Below are positions 34,972 to 43,885 of a stretch of DNA of 64,000 bases, piece by piece. A model generated the notes under the pieces. That model saw nothing but the letters and a program-made list of their open reading frames with translations, was not told the origin of the DNA and searched no databases. The translations under genes and the position numbers were made by a program. Origin of the DNA: Gemmatimonadales bacterium (GTDB taxonomy: Bacteria; Gemmatimonadota; Gemmatimonadetes; Gemmatimonadales; JACORV01); contig DATJUT010000050.1 in assembly GCA_035502185.1 (NCBI GenBank), forward strand, positions 42,905 through 106,904, read 5' to 3'. Numbering within the stretch: position 1 is the stretch's first letter; each line of letters opens with the position of its first letter.

Positions 34972-35662
34972 ACAGCAGCACGCCGCACACCTCGCAACCC
35001 TCGATGGACTGCCCCTGCTGGATGAGGACGCGCCGCTGCAGCGGGACGGCGGTGTGGCAGTGCCCGCACGCGTCCTGATGGAGCGCGTACAGCGCGGCCG
35101 GCGCGCGGCCGCGGCGGATGCGCTCGTACCTGGCGAGCAACGCCGGCTTGACGGTCTTGGTCGCCGCCTCGCGCTCCCGCTCGGCCCCCTCCAGCTGCAC
35201 CGCCAGCTCGGCGCGCTTGGCGGCCAGCTCGGCCCGCGCCTCCGTCTGCCGCGCCACCACCGCCTCGTGGGCCTTGATCGCGTCCTTGACCTTCTTCTGC
35301 GCCTCGACGATCGCGTCGCCGCTGCGCAGGTACTCGGTCTCCTCCTTCACCAGCACGCTGCGGGCGAGATCCAGCTCGGCCATCAGCGCCGAGGCCTCCT
35401 TCGCGCCCCGCACGTAATCGAGCTGCTGGCGCCGCTGCTCCTGCAACCGCTTGTAGCCGGCGATGCGCGCCTCCAGCTCCGCCTTGCGCGTCTCCGCTCC
35501 CGTCGCGGCGCGCTCGCCGTCCTCGAGCGCCTTGGTGGCCGCCCCCAGCTCCTCGTCCAGCGCCGCCTCCGCCGGGAGCAGCTGGTCCATCGCCTTCTTC
35601 ACCGCACCCACGTTCTTGTCGCGCTCCTGCAGCGCAAGAAGAGCCTCGAGATCAGGATGCAC
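34958..35662 (-). CDS. Coiled-coil protein with C-terminal zinc ribbon
   Basis: 234 residues. Residues 1-175 are one long coiled coil (LEALLALQERDKNVGAVKK onward). The C-terminus has two cysteine pairs, CGHCHTAVPLQRR and EGCEVCGVLL, the C4-type zinc ribbon family (formerly DUF164). Such proteins are widespread but of unsettled role; nucleic-acid or protein scaffolding is usually suggested. It lies between dnaG and recJ, an association that hints at DNA metabolism. Confidence 0.88.
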   Translation of the reverse strand: MHPDLEALLALQERDKNVGAVKKAMDQLLPAEAALDEELGAATKALEDGERAATGAETRKAELEARIAGYKRLQEQRRQQLDYVRGAKEASALMAELDLARSVLVKEETEYLRSGDAIVEAQKKVKDAIKAHEAVVARQTEARAELAAKRAELAVQLEGAEREREAATKTVKPALLARYERIRRGRAPAALYALHQDACGHCHTAVPLQRRVLIQQGQSIEGCEVCGVLLYAEG

Positions 35663-35683
35663 CGCGTCTCCTTTCCATGGTCT

Positions 35684-37465
35684 TCAGTACTTCGGCTCCC
35701 GCTGGGACTTGAACGCCTTCCGGCCGAACCGCGGCTCGCTGGCGGCCGCCAGCCCCCGCTTCTCCTCGAGCAGCCGCGCCTTCTCGTCGGCCGGCGCGAG
35801 GTCGATCAGGCGATCGATTTCCGCCCGCCGCTCCTTGGCCCGGCGGTCCTGCATCCACGACACGCACGACACCAGCACCTCTTCGGGATTCTGCTCCACC
35901 GGAGGCAGGGCCGAGAGCTCCGCCCACACCGCCTGCGCCTCCCGCCCGGCGGGCTCCTCGGCGCCGTCGTACAACGCCTGGACGATCGCGCGGTACCAGG
36001 GGTGCCGGAATTCTCCGCTCGCCACCGCCTCCCGCGCCCGCGGCACCAGCTCGCGCGTCGCCAGCAGCACATGCACCAGCGTGCGCTCGATGGGGATCTC
36101 GTCCGGCCGCGCCTGGGGCTGGGCTCCGCTCTCATCGCTCCGCCCGGGAACGGCCCCCTCCGCCCGGGCACCCGCACTTCCCGGCGCGCGGGCTTCCAGC
36201 CGCCCGACCTCCCGCTCGAGCACGTCCTTCGCCACGCCGCTCCACGCCGCGGCCCGGGCGACGTACAGCTCCCGGGTGATGGGGTCCTGGGCCGCGCGGA
36301 CGGTCGGGAGCAGCCGGTCGAGCGCCTCCCGGCGGCCCTCGAGGGTGCGCAGCAGTCCCTTGCGCTCCACCAGCTGGATCTTGCGCTCGAACACGTCCAC
36401 GGCCTGGGCCAGCAGCGCCTCGAAGGCGTCGGCGCCGCCCTGGCGGACGAGCGTGTCGGGGTCCTCGCCGGGCGGCAGGGTCACCACGCTCACGCTCGCC
36501 CCCTGGCGCAGCAGCTCGTCGGCGGCCCGGAACGTGGACTTGAGCCCCGGCGCGTCCGCGTCGTAGACCAGCACCACGTGCTTGGTGTAGCGCCGCAGCA
36601 GCCGCGCCTGCTCCGGCGTGAGCGCGGTCCCGAGCGGCGCGACCACGTTCGCGACGCCGGCCGCCTGGAGGCGGATCGAGTCGAAGTATCCCTCGACCAG
36701 GATCGCCGCCTCCGCGGTGCGGATCGGTCCGCGCGCCCGGTCGAGCCCGTAGAGCAGCGTCCCCTTGTGGAAGACCGGGGTCTCGGGCGAGTTGAGGTAC
36801 TTGGGCTCGCCGTCCCCGATGATCCGGCCGCCGAAGCCCACGACCCGCCCGCGCACGTCGGCGATCGGGAACATCAACCGGCCGCGGAACCGCGGCACGA
36901 GCGTCTTGTCGTCCCGCTCGACCAGGAGGCCGGCCTGGTGCACGACGGCGTCCTCGACGCCGAGGCTGCGCAGGGCCGCCAGCAGCTCCTCGCCCGCCGG
37001 CGGCGCGAACCCGAGCTGGTGGAGGTCCCGCACCGTCTCGTCGAAGCCGCGGGAGTCGAGGTAGCGGCGCGCCGCCGCCGCGTCGTCCCCCTCGCGGAGC
37101 CGGCGCGCGAACCAGTCGGCCGCGGTGCCCAGCGCCGAGTACAGCGGCTCGTTCGGATCGGGCCCGGCCGTGCGCACCTCGGGGACCACGATCCCCACCT
37201 TGGCCGCGATCTCCCGCACCGCCGTGGGATAGTCCATCCCGAACTTCTTCATGTAGAACGTGAACACGTCGCCCGACTCGTGGCACACGAAGCAGTGGTA
37301 CATCTGCTTGCGCGGCACCACGGAGAAGTTGCGGTGCGTGCCGCCGTGGAACGGGCAGGGACCGCGGAAGTCGCTGCCGGTGCGCTTCAGCTCCACGTGC
37401 TCGCCGATGATCGTGACCGGGTCGGCCGCGTCGCGAATCTGCTCGATCAGCTCGGGGGCGATCAC
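35684..37465 (-). CDS. dnaG: DNA primase
   Basis: 593 residues. Makes RNA primers at the replication fork. The N-terminal CHC2 zinc finger has CPFHGGTHRNFSVVPRKQMYHCFVCHESGD split as CPFH and CFVC; the catalytic core has KYLNSPETPVFHKGTLLYGL; the TOPRIM acidic residues are in ILVEGYFDSIRLQAAG and LVYDADAPGLKS; the C-terminal helical region (from about residue 440) would bind the replicative helicase. GTG start at 37465. rpoD is not adjacent, unlike the classical macromolecular synthesis operon; rpsU and dnaG are separated here by yqeY and mutS2. Confidence 0.96.
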   Translation of the reverse strand: MIAPELIEQIRDAADPVTIIGEHVELKRTGSDFRGPCPFHGGTHRNFSVVPRKQMYHCFVCHESGDVFTFYMKKFGMDYPTAVREIAAKVGIVVPEVRTAGPDPNEPLYSALGTAADWFARRLREGDDAAAARRYLDSRGFDETVRDLHQLGFAPPAGEELLAALRSLGVEDAVVHQAGLLVERDDKTLVPRFRGRLMFPIADVRGRVVGFGGRIIGDGEPKYLNSPETPVFHKGTLLYGLDRARGPIRTAEAAILVEGYFDSIRLQAAGVANVVAPLGTALTPEQARLLRRYTKHVVLVYDADAPGLKSTFRAADELLRQGASVSVVTLPPGEDPDTLVRQGGADAFEALLAQAVDVFERKIQLVERKGLLRTLEGRREALDRLLPTVRAAQDPITRELYVARAAAWSGVAKDVLEREVGRLEARAPGSAGARAEGAVPGRSDESGAQPQARPDEIPIERTLVHVLLATRELVPRAREAVASGEFRHPWYRAIVQALYDGAEEPAGREAQAVWAELSALPPVEQNPEEVLVSCVSWMQDRRAKERRAEIDRLIDLAPADEKARLLEEKRGLAAASEPRFGRKAFKSQREPKY

Positions 37466-37469
37466 GACG

Positions 37470-37499
37470 GGTTGCAGGTGGCGGGTGGCAGGTTGCCGG
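37470..37499. repeat. GGTGGC/GGTTGC low-complexity stretch between mutS2 and dnaG
   Basis: The 37-nt gap between dnaG and mutS2 reads as GGTTGC, AGGTGGC, GGGTGGC, AGGTTGC words, resembling the GGTGGGT words at 48064-48140. It begins directly after the mutS2 stop codon on the minus strand. Confidence 0.5.
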
Positions 37500-37502
37500 C
37501 GG

Positions 37503-39587
37503 TCACGAGGCGGGCACCAGGGTCGCGGCCGGGACGCGCACGCGCCGCCCGCGGACCAGGACGGTGGCCTGGTCGCCGCGCAGGCTCTCCAGGCTGCCTT
37601 CGACGCCGAGCGCGGTGATCTTCACGCGGTCACCCGGCGCGACCGGCCCCGCCCGGCCGGGCGGCACCGGCTCGGCCGACGCCTCCGCGGCCACGCTCTC
37701 CGCCGCGGCGACCGCCGCGATGGCCTCCTCGACCAGCCGGCGCGCCTCGCGCTCCTTCTGCTCCTGTCGCGCCACGGCGATCGCCTTCTCGACCTCGCTG
37801 CGCGCCTCGAGCAGGTACTCCTTCATCGCGCGCTTGCCCGAACGCTCGAGCGTCTTCTCGGTGCGGCGGATCTCCTGCTCCCGGGCCGCCAGCTCCTCCT
37901 CGCGGCGCGCCAGGCGCGCGACCTGGTTCTCGGCCTCGGCCGCCCGCGCGGCCAATTCGGTTTCGCGCCGGCCCAAGTCCTGGATGCGCGCCTCGAGCCC
38001 GGCGAGGGTCGCCTCCAGCGTGCGCGTGCCTTCGGGCAGCGCCCGCTCGGCCTCGGCCAGGACGGCGGCGTCGAGGCCCAGCCGGCGGGCGATGGCGAGC
38101 CCGTACGATCGGCCCGGCAGCCCCTTGGTGAACCGGAAGGTCGGCGTGAGGGTGGCGGCATCGAACTGGAGCGACGCGTTCACGATGCCGCGCTCCTCGG
38201 CAGCCAGCTCTTTCAGCGCGCCGAGGTGCGTGGTCGCGAGCGTGGTGGCACCGCGCGCCGCGAGCGCGCGCAGGGCGCTCCCGGCCAGGGCGGCGCCCTC
38301 GGCGGGATCGGTGCCGGTGCCCAGCTCGTCGAGCAGCACCATCGACCTCCCGTCGGCGCCCTCGAGCACCTCCCGCAGCGCCGCGACGTGCGCGCTGAAG
38401 GTGGAGAGGCTCTCCTGGATGCTCTGCCGGTCGCCGATGTCCGCGAACAGCGCCGCGAAGACGGGCAGCCGGGTGCCCGGCCCCACGGGCGGCACGATAC
38501 CGCTCTGGGCCAGCGCCACGATCAGGCCCACGGCCTTGAGCAGCACCGTCTTGCCCCCGGTGTTGGGGCCGGAGACGAGCACCACGCGCTCCTCGGGATC
38601 CAGGACCAGGTCGAAGGGCACGACGTGACGCTCGTCGCCCAGGAGCAGCGGATGCCGGCCCTTCACCACCGCGAGGGTTCCCGCGCCGCACTCCACCACC
38701 GCCGGCCGCGACGCGCCGGCCTGGGCCGCGAACGAGGCGCGCGCCGCGCAGCAGTCCACGGCCACCAGCATCTCGAAGCCGGCGGCGACGGCGTCCGCCT
38801 GGGGACGCAGCAGCTCCGTCAGGCGCCGCAGCACGCGGAGCACTTCCCGCGCCTCGGCCGCCTCGGCCTCGCGCAGGCGGTTGCCCAGCTCGATGACCTC
38901 GGCGGGCTCGACGAACAGGGTGGCGTGGGTGGCCGACTCGTCGTGCACGATGCCGCCGAGCCGCGACCGGGCTTCGCGCCGCACCGGGATCACGTAGCGC
39001 CCGCCGCGCACGGTCGCCGTGGCGTCGGGCGGCACCAGGCGCGAGTCGAGCGATCCGAGGATGCCGGCCAGGCGCCGGACGAGATCGTCGCGCGCCTCGC
39101 GCACCTCGCGGCGCGCCTGGGCGAGGTCCCGCGAGGCCGCGTCCTTGACGAGGCCGTCGGGCTCGAGGGCCGTGACCAGCGCGTCCTCCAGCTGGCGTGG
39201 CGGGGGCTCGACGCCGAGCGCCGCCACGAGGGGGGCCGTGCGCTCGACCCTGGCCAGGCGGCCGCGCACGGTGCGCACGGCCGTCAGCACGACGCCGAGC
39301 CGGGCGAGCTCCTCGCCCTCGAGCACCGAGCCCTCGAGCCGCAGCCGGCCCAGCGCGGCGCCCACGTCGGGGAACGCCTCGGGCGCGACGTCGTCGCCGG
39401 CCTCGAGGCGCTCCACGAACTGGGCGACGCGCTCGAGCTCGTGGCCCACGAGCCACGGGTCCGACTGGGGACGGAGGGCGCGGACACGGTCGGCGCCGAG
39501 GGGCGAGATGGCGTGCTGAGCGACGAGATCGAGCGCGGCGGGAAACTCGATGGCGGCGAGCGCGGACTCCGAGAACCCCAGGGTCAT
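37503..39587 (-). CDS. mutS2: Endonuclease MutS2, lacking the Smr domain
   Basis: 694 residues; MutS2 proteins are normally near 780. Present are the lever/core region, Walker A LVSGPNTGGKTVLLKAVGL (near residue 345), the signature STFSAHVAALREVLEGA, Walker B SMVLLDELGTGTDPAEGAALA, a long coiled-coil clamp and the KOW-like GDRVKITALGVEGSLESLRGDQATVLVRG. The protein ends at LVPAS right after this block, where the C-terminal Smr nuclease domain would start; only 37 nt separate the stop from dnaG, so no frameshifted Smr is hidden. Family proteins suppress recombination or rescue collided ribosomes; without Smr, nuclease activity is doubtful. ATG at 39587 overlaps the yqeY stop. Confidence 0.93.
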   Translation of the reverse strand: MTLGFSESALAAIEFPAALDLVAQHAISPLGADRVRALRPQSDPWLVGHELERVAQFVERLEAGDDVAPEAFPDVGAALGRLRLEGSVLEGEELARLGVVLTAVRTVRGRLARVERTAPLVAALGVEPPPRQLEDALVTALEPDGLVKDAASRDLAQARREVREARDDLVRRLAGILGSLDSRLVPPDATATVRGGRYVIPVRREARSRLGGIVHDESATHATLFVEPAEVIELGNRLREAEAAEAREVLRVLRRLTELLRPQADAVAAGFEMLVAVDCCAARASFAAQAGASRPAVVECGAGTLAVVKGRHPLLLGDERHVVPFDLVLDPEERVVLVSGPNTGGKTVLLKAVGLIVALAQSGIVPPVGPGTRLPVFAALFADIGDRQSIQESLSTFSAHVAALREVLEGADGRSMVLLDELGTGTDPAEGAALAGSALRALAARGATTLATTHLGALKELAAEERGIVNASLQFDAATLTPTFRFTKGLPGRSYGLAIARRLGLDAAVLAEAERALPEGTRTLEATLAGLEARIQDLGRRETELAARAAEAENQVARLARREEELAAREQEIRRTEKTLERSGKRAMKEYLLEARSEVEKAIAVARQEQKEREARRLVEEAIAAVAAAESVAAEASAEPVPPGRAGPVAPGDRVKITALGVEGSLESLRGDQATVLVRGRRVRVPAATLVPAS

Positions 39588-40030
39588 GACGCCGCGGCGA
39601 GTTCCTCTCGGGCGATGCGGTTGACGGTCTTGCCGTCGGCCCGGCCCTTGAAGAGGGGCATCACCTTCCCCATCAGCGCGCCCAGGTCCTTGGCGCCGGA
39701 GCCGATCGCCTCGCGCACGGCGCCGCGGATCTCGTCGTCCGAGAGGCCCGGGGGCACGAAGGCCTCGAGGGCCGCGACCTCCCGCGCCTCGCGGTCGGCC
39801 AGCTCCTGGCGCTTGCCGGCGGTGTACGCCTCCACCGACTCGCGGCGGCGCTTGATGCCGCGGCGCAGCACCTCGACGACGTCGGCGTCGTCGAGCGGCC
39901 TGGCGAGCTCGATTTCCCGGTTCCGGACGTCCGACAGAATGGTGGAGAGGAGGAGGGTGCGGTCCTGATCGCGTTCCTTGCGGGCCGCATTCAGCGCGGC
40001 GCGGAGTCGCTCGGCGAGACTACCGTTCAC
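39584..40030 (-). CDS. yqeY: GatB/YqeY-domain protein
   Basis: 148 residues. YqeY family: [38 protein letters not shown], then [30 protein letters not shown] and [22 protein letters not shown]. Related to the C-terminal domain of GatB and possibly binds tRNA-dependent amidotransferase components; the actual role is uncertain. GTG start at 40030 overlaps the end of rpsU by 11 nt, the usual rpsU-yqeY order. Confidence 0.92.
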   Translation of the reverse strand: MNGSLAERLRAALNAARKERDQDRTLLLSTILSDVRNREIELARPLDDADVVEVLRRGIKRRRESVEAYTAGKRQELADREAREVAALEAFVPPGLSDDEIRGAVREAIGSGAKDLGALMGKVMPLFKGRADGKTVNRIAREELAAAS

Positions 40031-40211
40031 TTCTGCTGCGGCGGTTCTTGCGGCGCGCAGCGTTCATCTTCCGCTTCCGGCGCTCGCTCGGCTTCTCGTA
40101 ATGGCGATGCTTGCGAAGATCCGAGAGAATGCCCGCCTTCTCGCACTTCTTCTTGAAACGCTTGAGCGCGCGCTCGAAGTTCTCGTCTTCGTGGATGATC
40201 ACTTCCGGCAT
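40020..40211 (-). CDS. rpsU: 30S ribosomal protein S21
   Basis: 63 residues, basic: [20 protein letters not shown], then [20 protein letters not shown] and a Lys/Arg-rich tail. Standard size. S21 acts in base pairing of the Shine-Dalgarno region. First gene of rpsU-yqeY-mutS2-dnaG. The 104 nt upstream (40212-40315) hold no gene and must carry its promoter. Confidence 0.97.
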   Translation of the reverse strand: MPEVIIHEDENFERALKRFKKKCEKAGILSDLRKHRHYEKPSERRKRKMNAARRKNRRSRSER

Positions 40212-40315
40212 GCGACGACCGCCCGTGGTTGAGGGGCACGGCTATCTGGCGTAACCCAAATAAGCTACGCGAGTTCCACGCCCACGACAAGTGAGCGGCG
40301 GGCCGCCCGGGGCCC

Positions 40316-40657
40316 CTAGCCCGGCGGCCACTTCATCGCCCGCCCGCCCAGCACGTGCAGGTGGATGTGCGGCACCGTCTGCCCGGACTCGGCCTTGTTG
40401 TTGATCACCACGCGGTAGCCGCGCACGTCCAGCCGCTCGCGCCGGGCCACCTCGGCGGCCGCCACCAGGAGGCCGCCCAGGAAATCGCCGTCGGCCGTGT
40501 CGTTCAGCGTCTCGACGTGCTCGGTCGGGATCACGAGGACGTGGGTCGGCGCCTGGGGGTTGATGTCCCGGATGGCGACGAGCGTCGGCGTGCGGTAGAC
40601 GACGTCGGCCGTGGCGTCGCCCTTGACGATCCTGCAGAAGAGGCAGTCGGTGCTCAT
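40316..40657 (-). CDS. HIT-family nucleotide-binding protein
   Basis: 113 residues. The HIT motif HIHLHVLGG closes the protein (residues ~99-107), and CLFCRIVKGD, VAIRDINPQAPTHVLVIP and NNKAESGQTV match the Hint/PKCI branch. Members hydrolyse nucleoside phosphoramidates or dinucleotides. The start at 40657 is fixed by GGAGG 6 nt upstream. Upstream lies the second GTGAG/CTCAC array. Confidence 0.94.
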   Translation of the reverse strand: MSTDCLFCRIVKGDATADVVYRTPTLVAIRDINPQAPTHVLVIPTEHVETLNDTADGDFLGGLLVAAAEVARRERLDVRGYRVVINNKAESGQTVPHIHLHVLGGRAMKWPPG

Positions 40658-40679
40658 GGAACCTCCGATCAAGAATGGC

Positions 40680-40862
40680 GTGAGGAGTGAGACGCGAGAG
40701 GTGGGACGTTCAAGTGAGCAGCGAGAGGTCACGTGAGTGGTGAGAAGAAACCGCTCACTTCTCAGGCCCTTGCCGCTCACTTCTCACGCCGTCGCCGCTC
40801 ACTTCTCACGCCGCGGCCGCTCACTTCTCACCCTAACCTCTCACCTCTCACTCCTCACCCCC
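40680..40862. repeat. GTGAG/CTCAC degenerate array (copy 2) with four 22-bp tandem units
   Basis: The gap between HIT and rsmE is filled with GTGAG words on the left (40680-40746) and CTCAC words on the right (40754-40860). Four tandem units start at 40751, 40773, 40795 and 40817, exactly 22 bp apart, each beginning CCGCTCACTTCTCA and differing mainly in the last 4-6 bases. GACGTTCAAGTGAG (40705-40718) is found as its exact complement at 17312-17325. Confidence 0.9.
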
Positions 40863-40863
40863 G

Positions 40864-41601
40864 TCACGCCTCTCCCCTTCCCCTCATCATCCACGTCACC
40901 ACCAGCGCCGCCGCCGCCGCGGTGTCGAAGCGCAGCGTCGCCCGGCCCAGCGCGACCGGACGGAAGCCGGCGCTGCGCACCAGCATCAGCTCCGCGTCGC
41001 TGAACCCGCCCTCGGGACCGATCAACCACTGCACCGCATCGCCCTCCCGCAACCCCGGCATCGGCCCGCCCTCGAGGTCGGCGACCAGGCGCACGACGCC
41101 CGCCGGGTGCGGCCGCAGGGCCTCCCCCAGCGCCACGGGCGCCCCGATCGCCGGGGCCCACGAGACGCCGCACTGCTTCACCGCCTCCCGGGCCCGCGCC
41201 GTCGCCCGCTCCACGTGGGCGGCCTGGAAGCGCGTCGCCACCCCCGCGGCCCGCTCGCTCACCACCGGCACGATCCGCGTCGCCCCGAGCTCGGTCGCCT
41301 TCTCCACCGCGCTCAGGAAGCGGTCGCGGTCGCCGGCGCCGAGCAGCAGCTCCGTCACGGGCGGCGCACCGATGGACGCGGTCGCGATCACCCGCGCCAC
41401 GATCACCTGGTTCTCCTCGCTCACCCGCGCCGTCGCCACGCCGCCCCGCCCGTCCACCAGCCGGATCAGCGCGCCGTCCCCGACGCGGCGCACGGCGAGG
41501 TGGTGGGCCTCGGCCTCGTCCAGGATCACGACGCCGCCGGCCAGGAACGGCCCGCGCGCGACCACCGTCGCAGCGGGCGGCGCCAGACCGCGCAGGCTCA
41601 C
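40864..41601 (-). CDS. rsmE: 16S rRNA uridine-N3 methyltransferase RsmE
   Basis: 245 residues. Methylates U1498 of 16S rRNA. N-terminal PUA-like part (AEAHHLAVRRVGDGALIRLVDGRG) and SPOUT domain with ELLLGAGDRDRFLSAVEKATELGATRIVPV, ARARAREAVKQCG-type helix (ATARAREAVKQCGVSWAP), the knot IGPEGGFSDAELMLV and the end GRATLRFDTAAAAAL. GTG start overlaps the dnaJ stop (GTGA). Confidence 0.94.
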   Translation of the reverse strand: MSLRGLAPPAATVVARGPFLAGGVVILDEAEAHHLAVRRVGDGALIRLVDGRGGVATARVSEENQVIVARVIATASIGAPPVTELLLGAGDRDRFLSAVEKATELGATRIVPVVSERAAGVATRFQAAHVERATARAREAVKQCGVSWAPAIGAPVALGEALRPHPAGVVRLVADLEGGPMPGLREGDAVQWLIGPEGGFSDAELMLVRSAGFRPVALGRATLRFDTAAAAALVVTWMMRGRGEA

Positions 41602-42743
41602 GCGCCCAGCGCGTCCTTCATGCGGTCCCAGAAGGACCGGCCGACCCGCCCCGCCGGCGGCTCGCCCTCGTGGTGCGACAGCTCCCGGAACAGCCGCTCC
41701 ATCTCCGGCGTCAGGCGGTCGGGCGTCCAGATGCCGATCCGCACGTGCAGGTCGCCCTTGCCGCCCGATCCCAGGTGCGGCAGGCCCCGCCCCTTGAGCC
41801 GCAGCACCGTGCCGGGCTGCGTCCCCGGCGGGACGGCGAGCGACTCGTCCCCGTACGGCGTCGGCACCGCGACCTCGGTCCCGAGCGCCGCCTGGCTGAA
41901 CGACAGCGGCAGGTCGTAGATCAGGTCGTCGCCGTGCCGCTGGAACCGATCGTCCTCCTCGACCTCCAGCATCACCACCAGGTCGCCGGGCGGCCCGCTC
42001 CGCGGGCCGGCATGCCCCTGCCGCCGCATCGTGATGTAGTTCGACGACGACACGCCCGGCGGCACCTCCACCGTCACGGTCCGGTCGGTCCGCGTCCGCC
42101 CGTCGCCCCGGCAGATCGGACACGCCTCGGTGATGACGCGCCCCTCGCCGGCGCAGGTCGGGCACGGCGAGACCGAGACGAACTGGCCGAAGAACGACCG
42201 CTGCGCGCGCCGCACCTCGCCGCTGCCGCCGCAGGTCTGGCAGGTCCGCGGCGTCGTGCCCGGCTTCGCGCCCGAGCCGCCGCACGTCTCGCACGGCACC
42301 AGCACCTTGTACTTCAGTGTCTTCTTGGTTCCGGTGGCGACCTCCACCAGGCTCACCGACACCGCCGCCTTCAGGTCGTTGCCCCGCCGGTCGGCCTGAG
42401 CGCCGTGCACCCGCCCCCCGAACATCTCCTCGAAGCCGCCGAACCCGCCGAAGTCGCGCATGAAGATGTTCAGCGCCTCCGACAGGTCGAAGGGGTGGAA
42501 CCCGTAGGCCTGGCCCGCCCCGCCCCTCAGGCCCGCCTCCCCGTACCGGTCGTACAGGGCGCGCTTCTGGGGATCGCGCAGGACCTCGTACGCCTCGGTC
42601 AGCTCCTTGAACTTCGCCTCGGCCTGGCGGTCGCCGTTGTTGCGGTCGGGATGGTACTGCATCGCCAGCTTGCGGTAGGCACGCTTCAGCGCCGCCTCGT
42701 CGGCGTTGCGCGGCACGCCCAGGACCTCGTAGAAATCGCTCAT
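41598..42743 (-). CDS. dnaJ: Chaperone DnaJ
   Basis: 381 residues. J domain at residues 1-65 with HPD (AMQYHPDRNNGDRQAEAKF), a Gly/Phe linker (FGGFGGFEEMFGG), four zinc-binding repeats (CETCGGSG, CQTCGGSG, CPTCAGEG, CPICRGDG) and C-terminal substrate-binding domains. Stimulates DnaK ATPase. The start MSDFYEVLGVPRNADE at 42743 is clear. It follows hrcA by 76 nt; grpE and dnaK are not in the window. Confidence 0.97.
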   Translation of the reverse strand: MSDFYEVLGVPRNADEAALKRAYRKLAMQYHPDRNNGDRQAEAKFKELTEAYEVLRDPQKRALYDRYGEAGLRGGAGQAYGFHPFDLSEALNIFMRDFGGFGGFEEMFGGRVHGAQADRRGNDLKAAVSVSLVEVATGTKKTLKYKVLVPCETCGGSGAKPGTTPRTCQTCGGSGEVRRAQRSFFGQFVSVSPCPTCAGEGRVITEACPICRGDGRTRTDRTVTVEVPPGVSSSNYITMRRQGHAGPRSGPPGDLVVMLEVEEDDRFQRHGDDLIYDLPLSFSQAALGTEVAVPTPYGDESLAVPPGTQPGTVLRLKGRGLPHLGSGGKGDLHVRIGIWTPDRLTPEMERLFRELSHHEGEPPAGRVGRSFWDRMKDALGA

Positions 42744-42819
42744 CGCGCCGGGGGAAGCCGAGCCGGCGCCGGGCGCATCCCTCGCGCCGCCCGCGACGCT
42801 ACCCGCCCACACGGTGGAG

Positions 42820-43854
42820 TCATCGCAGCAGGTCGCCGACCAGCTTGGAGGTGTGCTCGACGAGCGTCACCACCTTCTCGTAGGGCATGCGCGTCGGGCC
42901 CAGCACGCCGATCACGCCGGACAGCGGCCCGGAACGGTACGGGGCCGTGATCAGCGTCAGCCGCGACAGGCTCTCGCTCTCGTTCTCGCCGCCGATGGTG
43001 ACCGTGAGACCCACCGCGTGGGCCCGCGACTCGAGCGCCTTGCGCAGCACGTCGCGCTGCTCCGTGAGCTCGATCAGCTCCCGCATCTTCGGCCCGGTCG
43101 CGAACTCCGGCTGGTCGGCCAGCAGCGACGTGCGCCCGAGGACGACCTCCTCCGCCGTCGGAACCGGCAGATCGAACAGCTGGTCCCCGGTGGCGACGAA
43201 GATGTCCAGCAGCTCGCTCTCGGCCGCCGTCCGGGCCGAGTCGCGCACCCGCTCGGGCAGCGTCTGGCGGATCTCGCGGAGCGTGAGCCCCGCGAGCCGG
43301 TCGTTCATCGTGGCGGCGATGTTCACCACCGCCTGGGCCGGCAGCGTGGAGGGCACCTGCACGAAGATCGTGCGAGCCACGCCGCTCTTGAGCGTGAGCA
43401 CCAGCAGCAGCCGGTCGGCGGCGACGGCCAGGAGCTCGAGCCGCTCGAGCACCACCGCATCCAGCGAGGGCGCGACCGCCACGCCCAGCTCCTGGGTGAG
43501 CACGCTCAACACCTGCGCCGCCCGGTGAATGATCGCCGAGATGGCCGACCCGTCGGCGATCAGGTCCACGCGCAGCCGCCGCTCCTGCTCCGTCGAGAGC
43601 GCGGGGGACCGCATCAGGGAATCCACGTACAGCCGGTACGCCCGGTCGGTGGGCACCCGCCCCGCCGACGTATGCGGGTGGAACAGGTATCCCTTTTCCT
43701 CGAGGTCGCTCATCGCGTTGCGAACGGTGGCCGGCGACACGCCGAGCCCGAACCGGCGGGCGACCGTGCGGCTGCCCACCGGCTCGGCGGTCTCGACGTA
43801 GCTCTGGACGATCGCTTCCAGAACCCGGCGCTCCCGCTCGCTCAGGGAATCCAT
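42820..43854 (-). CDS. hrcA: Heat-inducible transcription repressor HrcA
   Basis: 344 residues from ATG 43854; an in-frame TTG at 43884 would add ten residues. N-terminal winged helix: LSERERRVLEAIVQSYVETAEPVGSRTVARRFGLGVSPATVRNAMSDLEEKGYLFHPHTSAGRVPTDRAYR. The GAF-like dimer domain ends with SGVIGVLGPTRMPYEKVVTLVEHTSKLVGDLL. It represses chaperone genes by binding the CIRCE inverted repeat. No CIRCE (TTAGCACTC-N9-GAGTGCTAA) is visible upstream of hrcA or dnaJ, so in this locus the gene may be controlled otherwise or from a distant promoter. Confidence 0.95.
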   Translation of the reverse strand: MDSLSERERRVLEAIVQSYVETAEPVGSRTVARRFGLGVSPATVRNAMSDLEEKGYLFHPHTSAGRVPTDRAYRLYVDSLMRSPALSTEQERRLRVDLIADGSAISAIIHRAAQVLSVLTQELGVAVAPSLDAVVLERLELLAVAADRLLLVLTLKSGVARTIFVQVPSTLPAQAVVNIAATMNDRLAGLTLREIRQTLPERVRDSARTAAESELLDIFVATGDQLFDLPVPTAEEVVLGRTSLLADQPEFATGPKMRELIELTEQRDVLRKALESRAHAVGLTVTIGGENESESLSRLTLITAPYRSGPLSGVIGVLGPTRMPYEKVVTLVEHTSKLVGDLLR

Positions 43855-43885
43855 CGCTGGAGTCAACGTTATGTCCCGCAGCAAC

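Noticed and set aside
37466-37502. Hidden Smr domain of MutS2 in another frame
   Set aside because: Only 37 nt lie between the mutS2 stop and the dnaG start, far too short.
40751-40838. CRISPR array
   Set aside because: Units are contiguous at 22 bp with only 4-6 variable bases, no spacers of CRISPR length and no cas genes.
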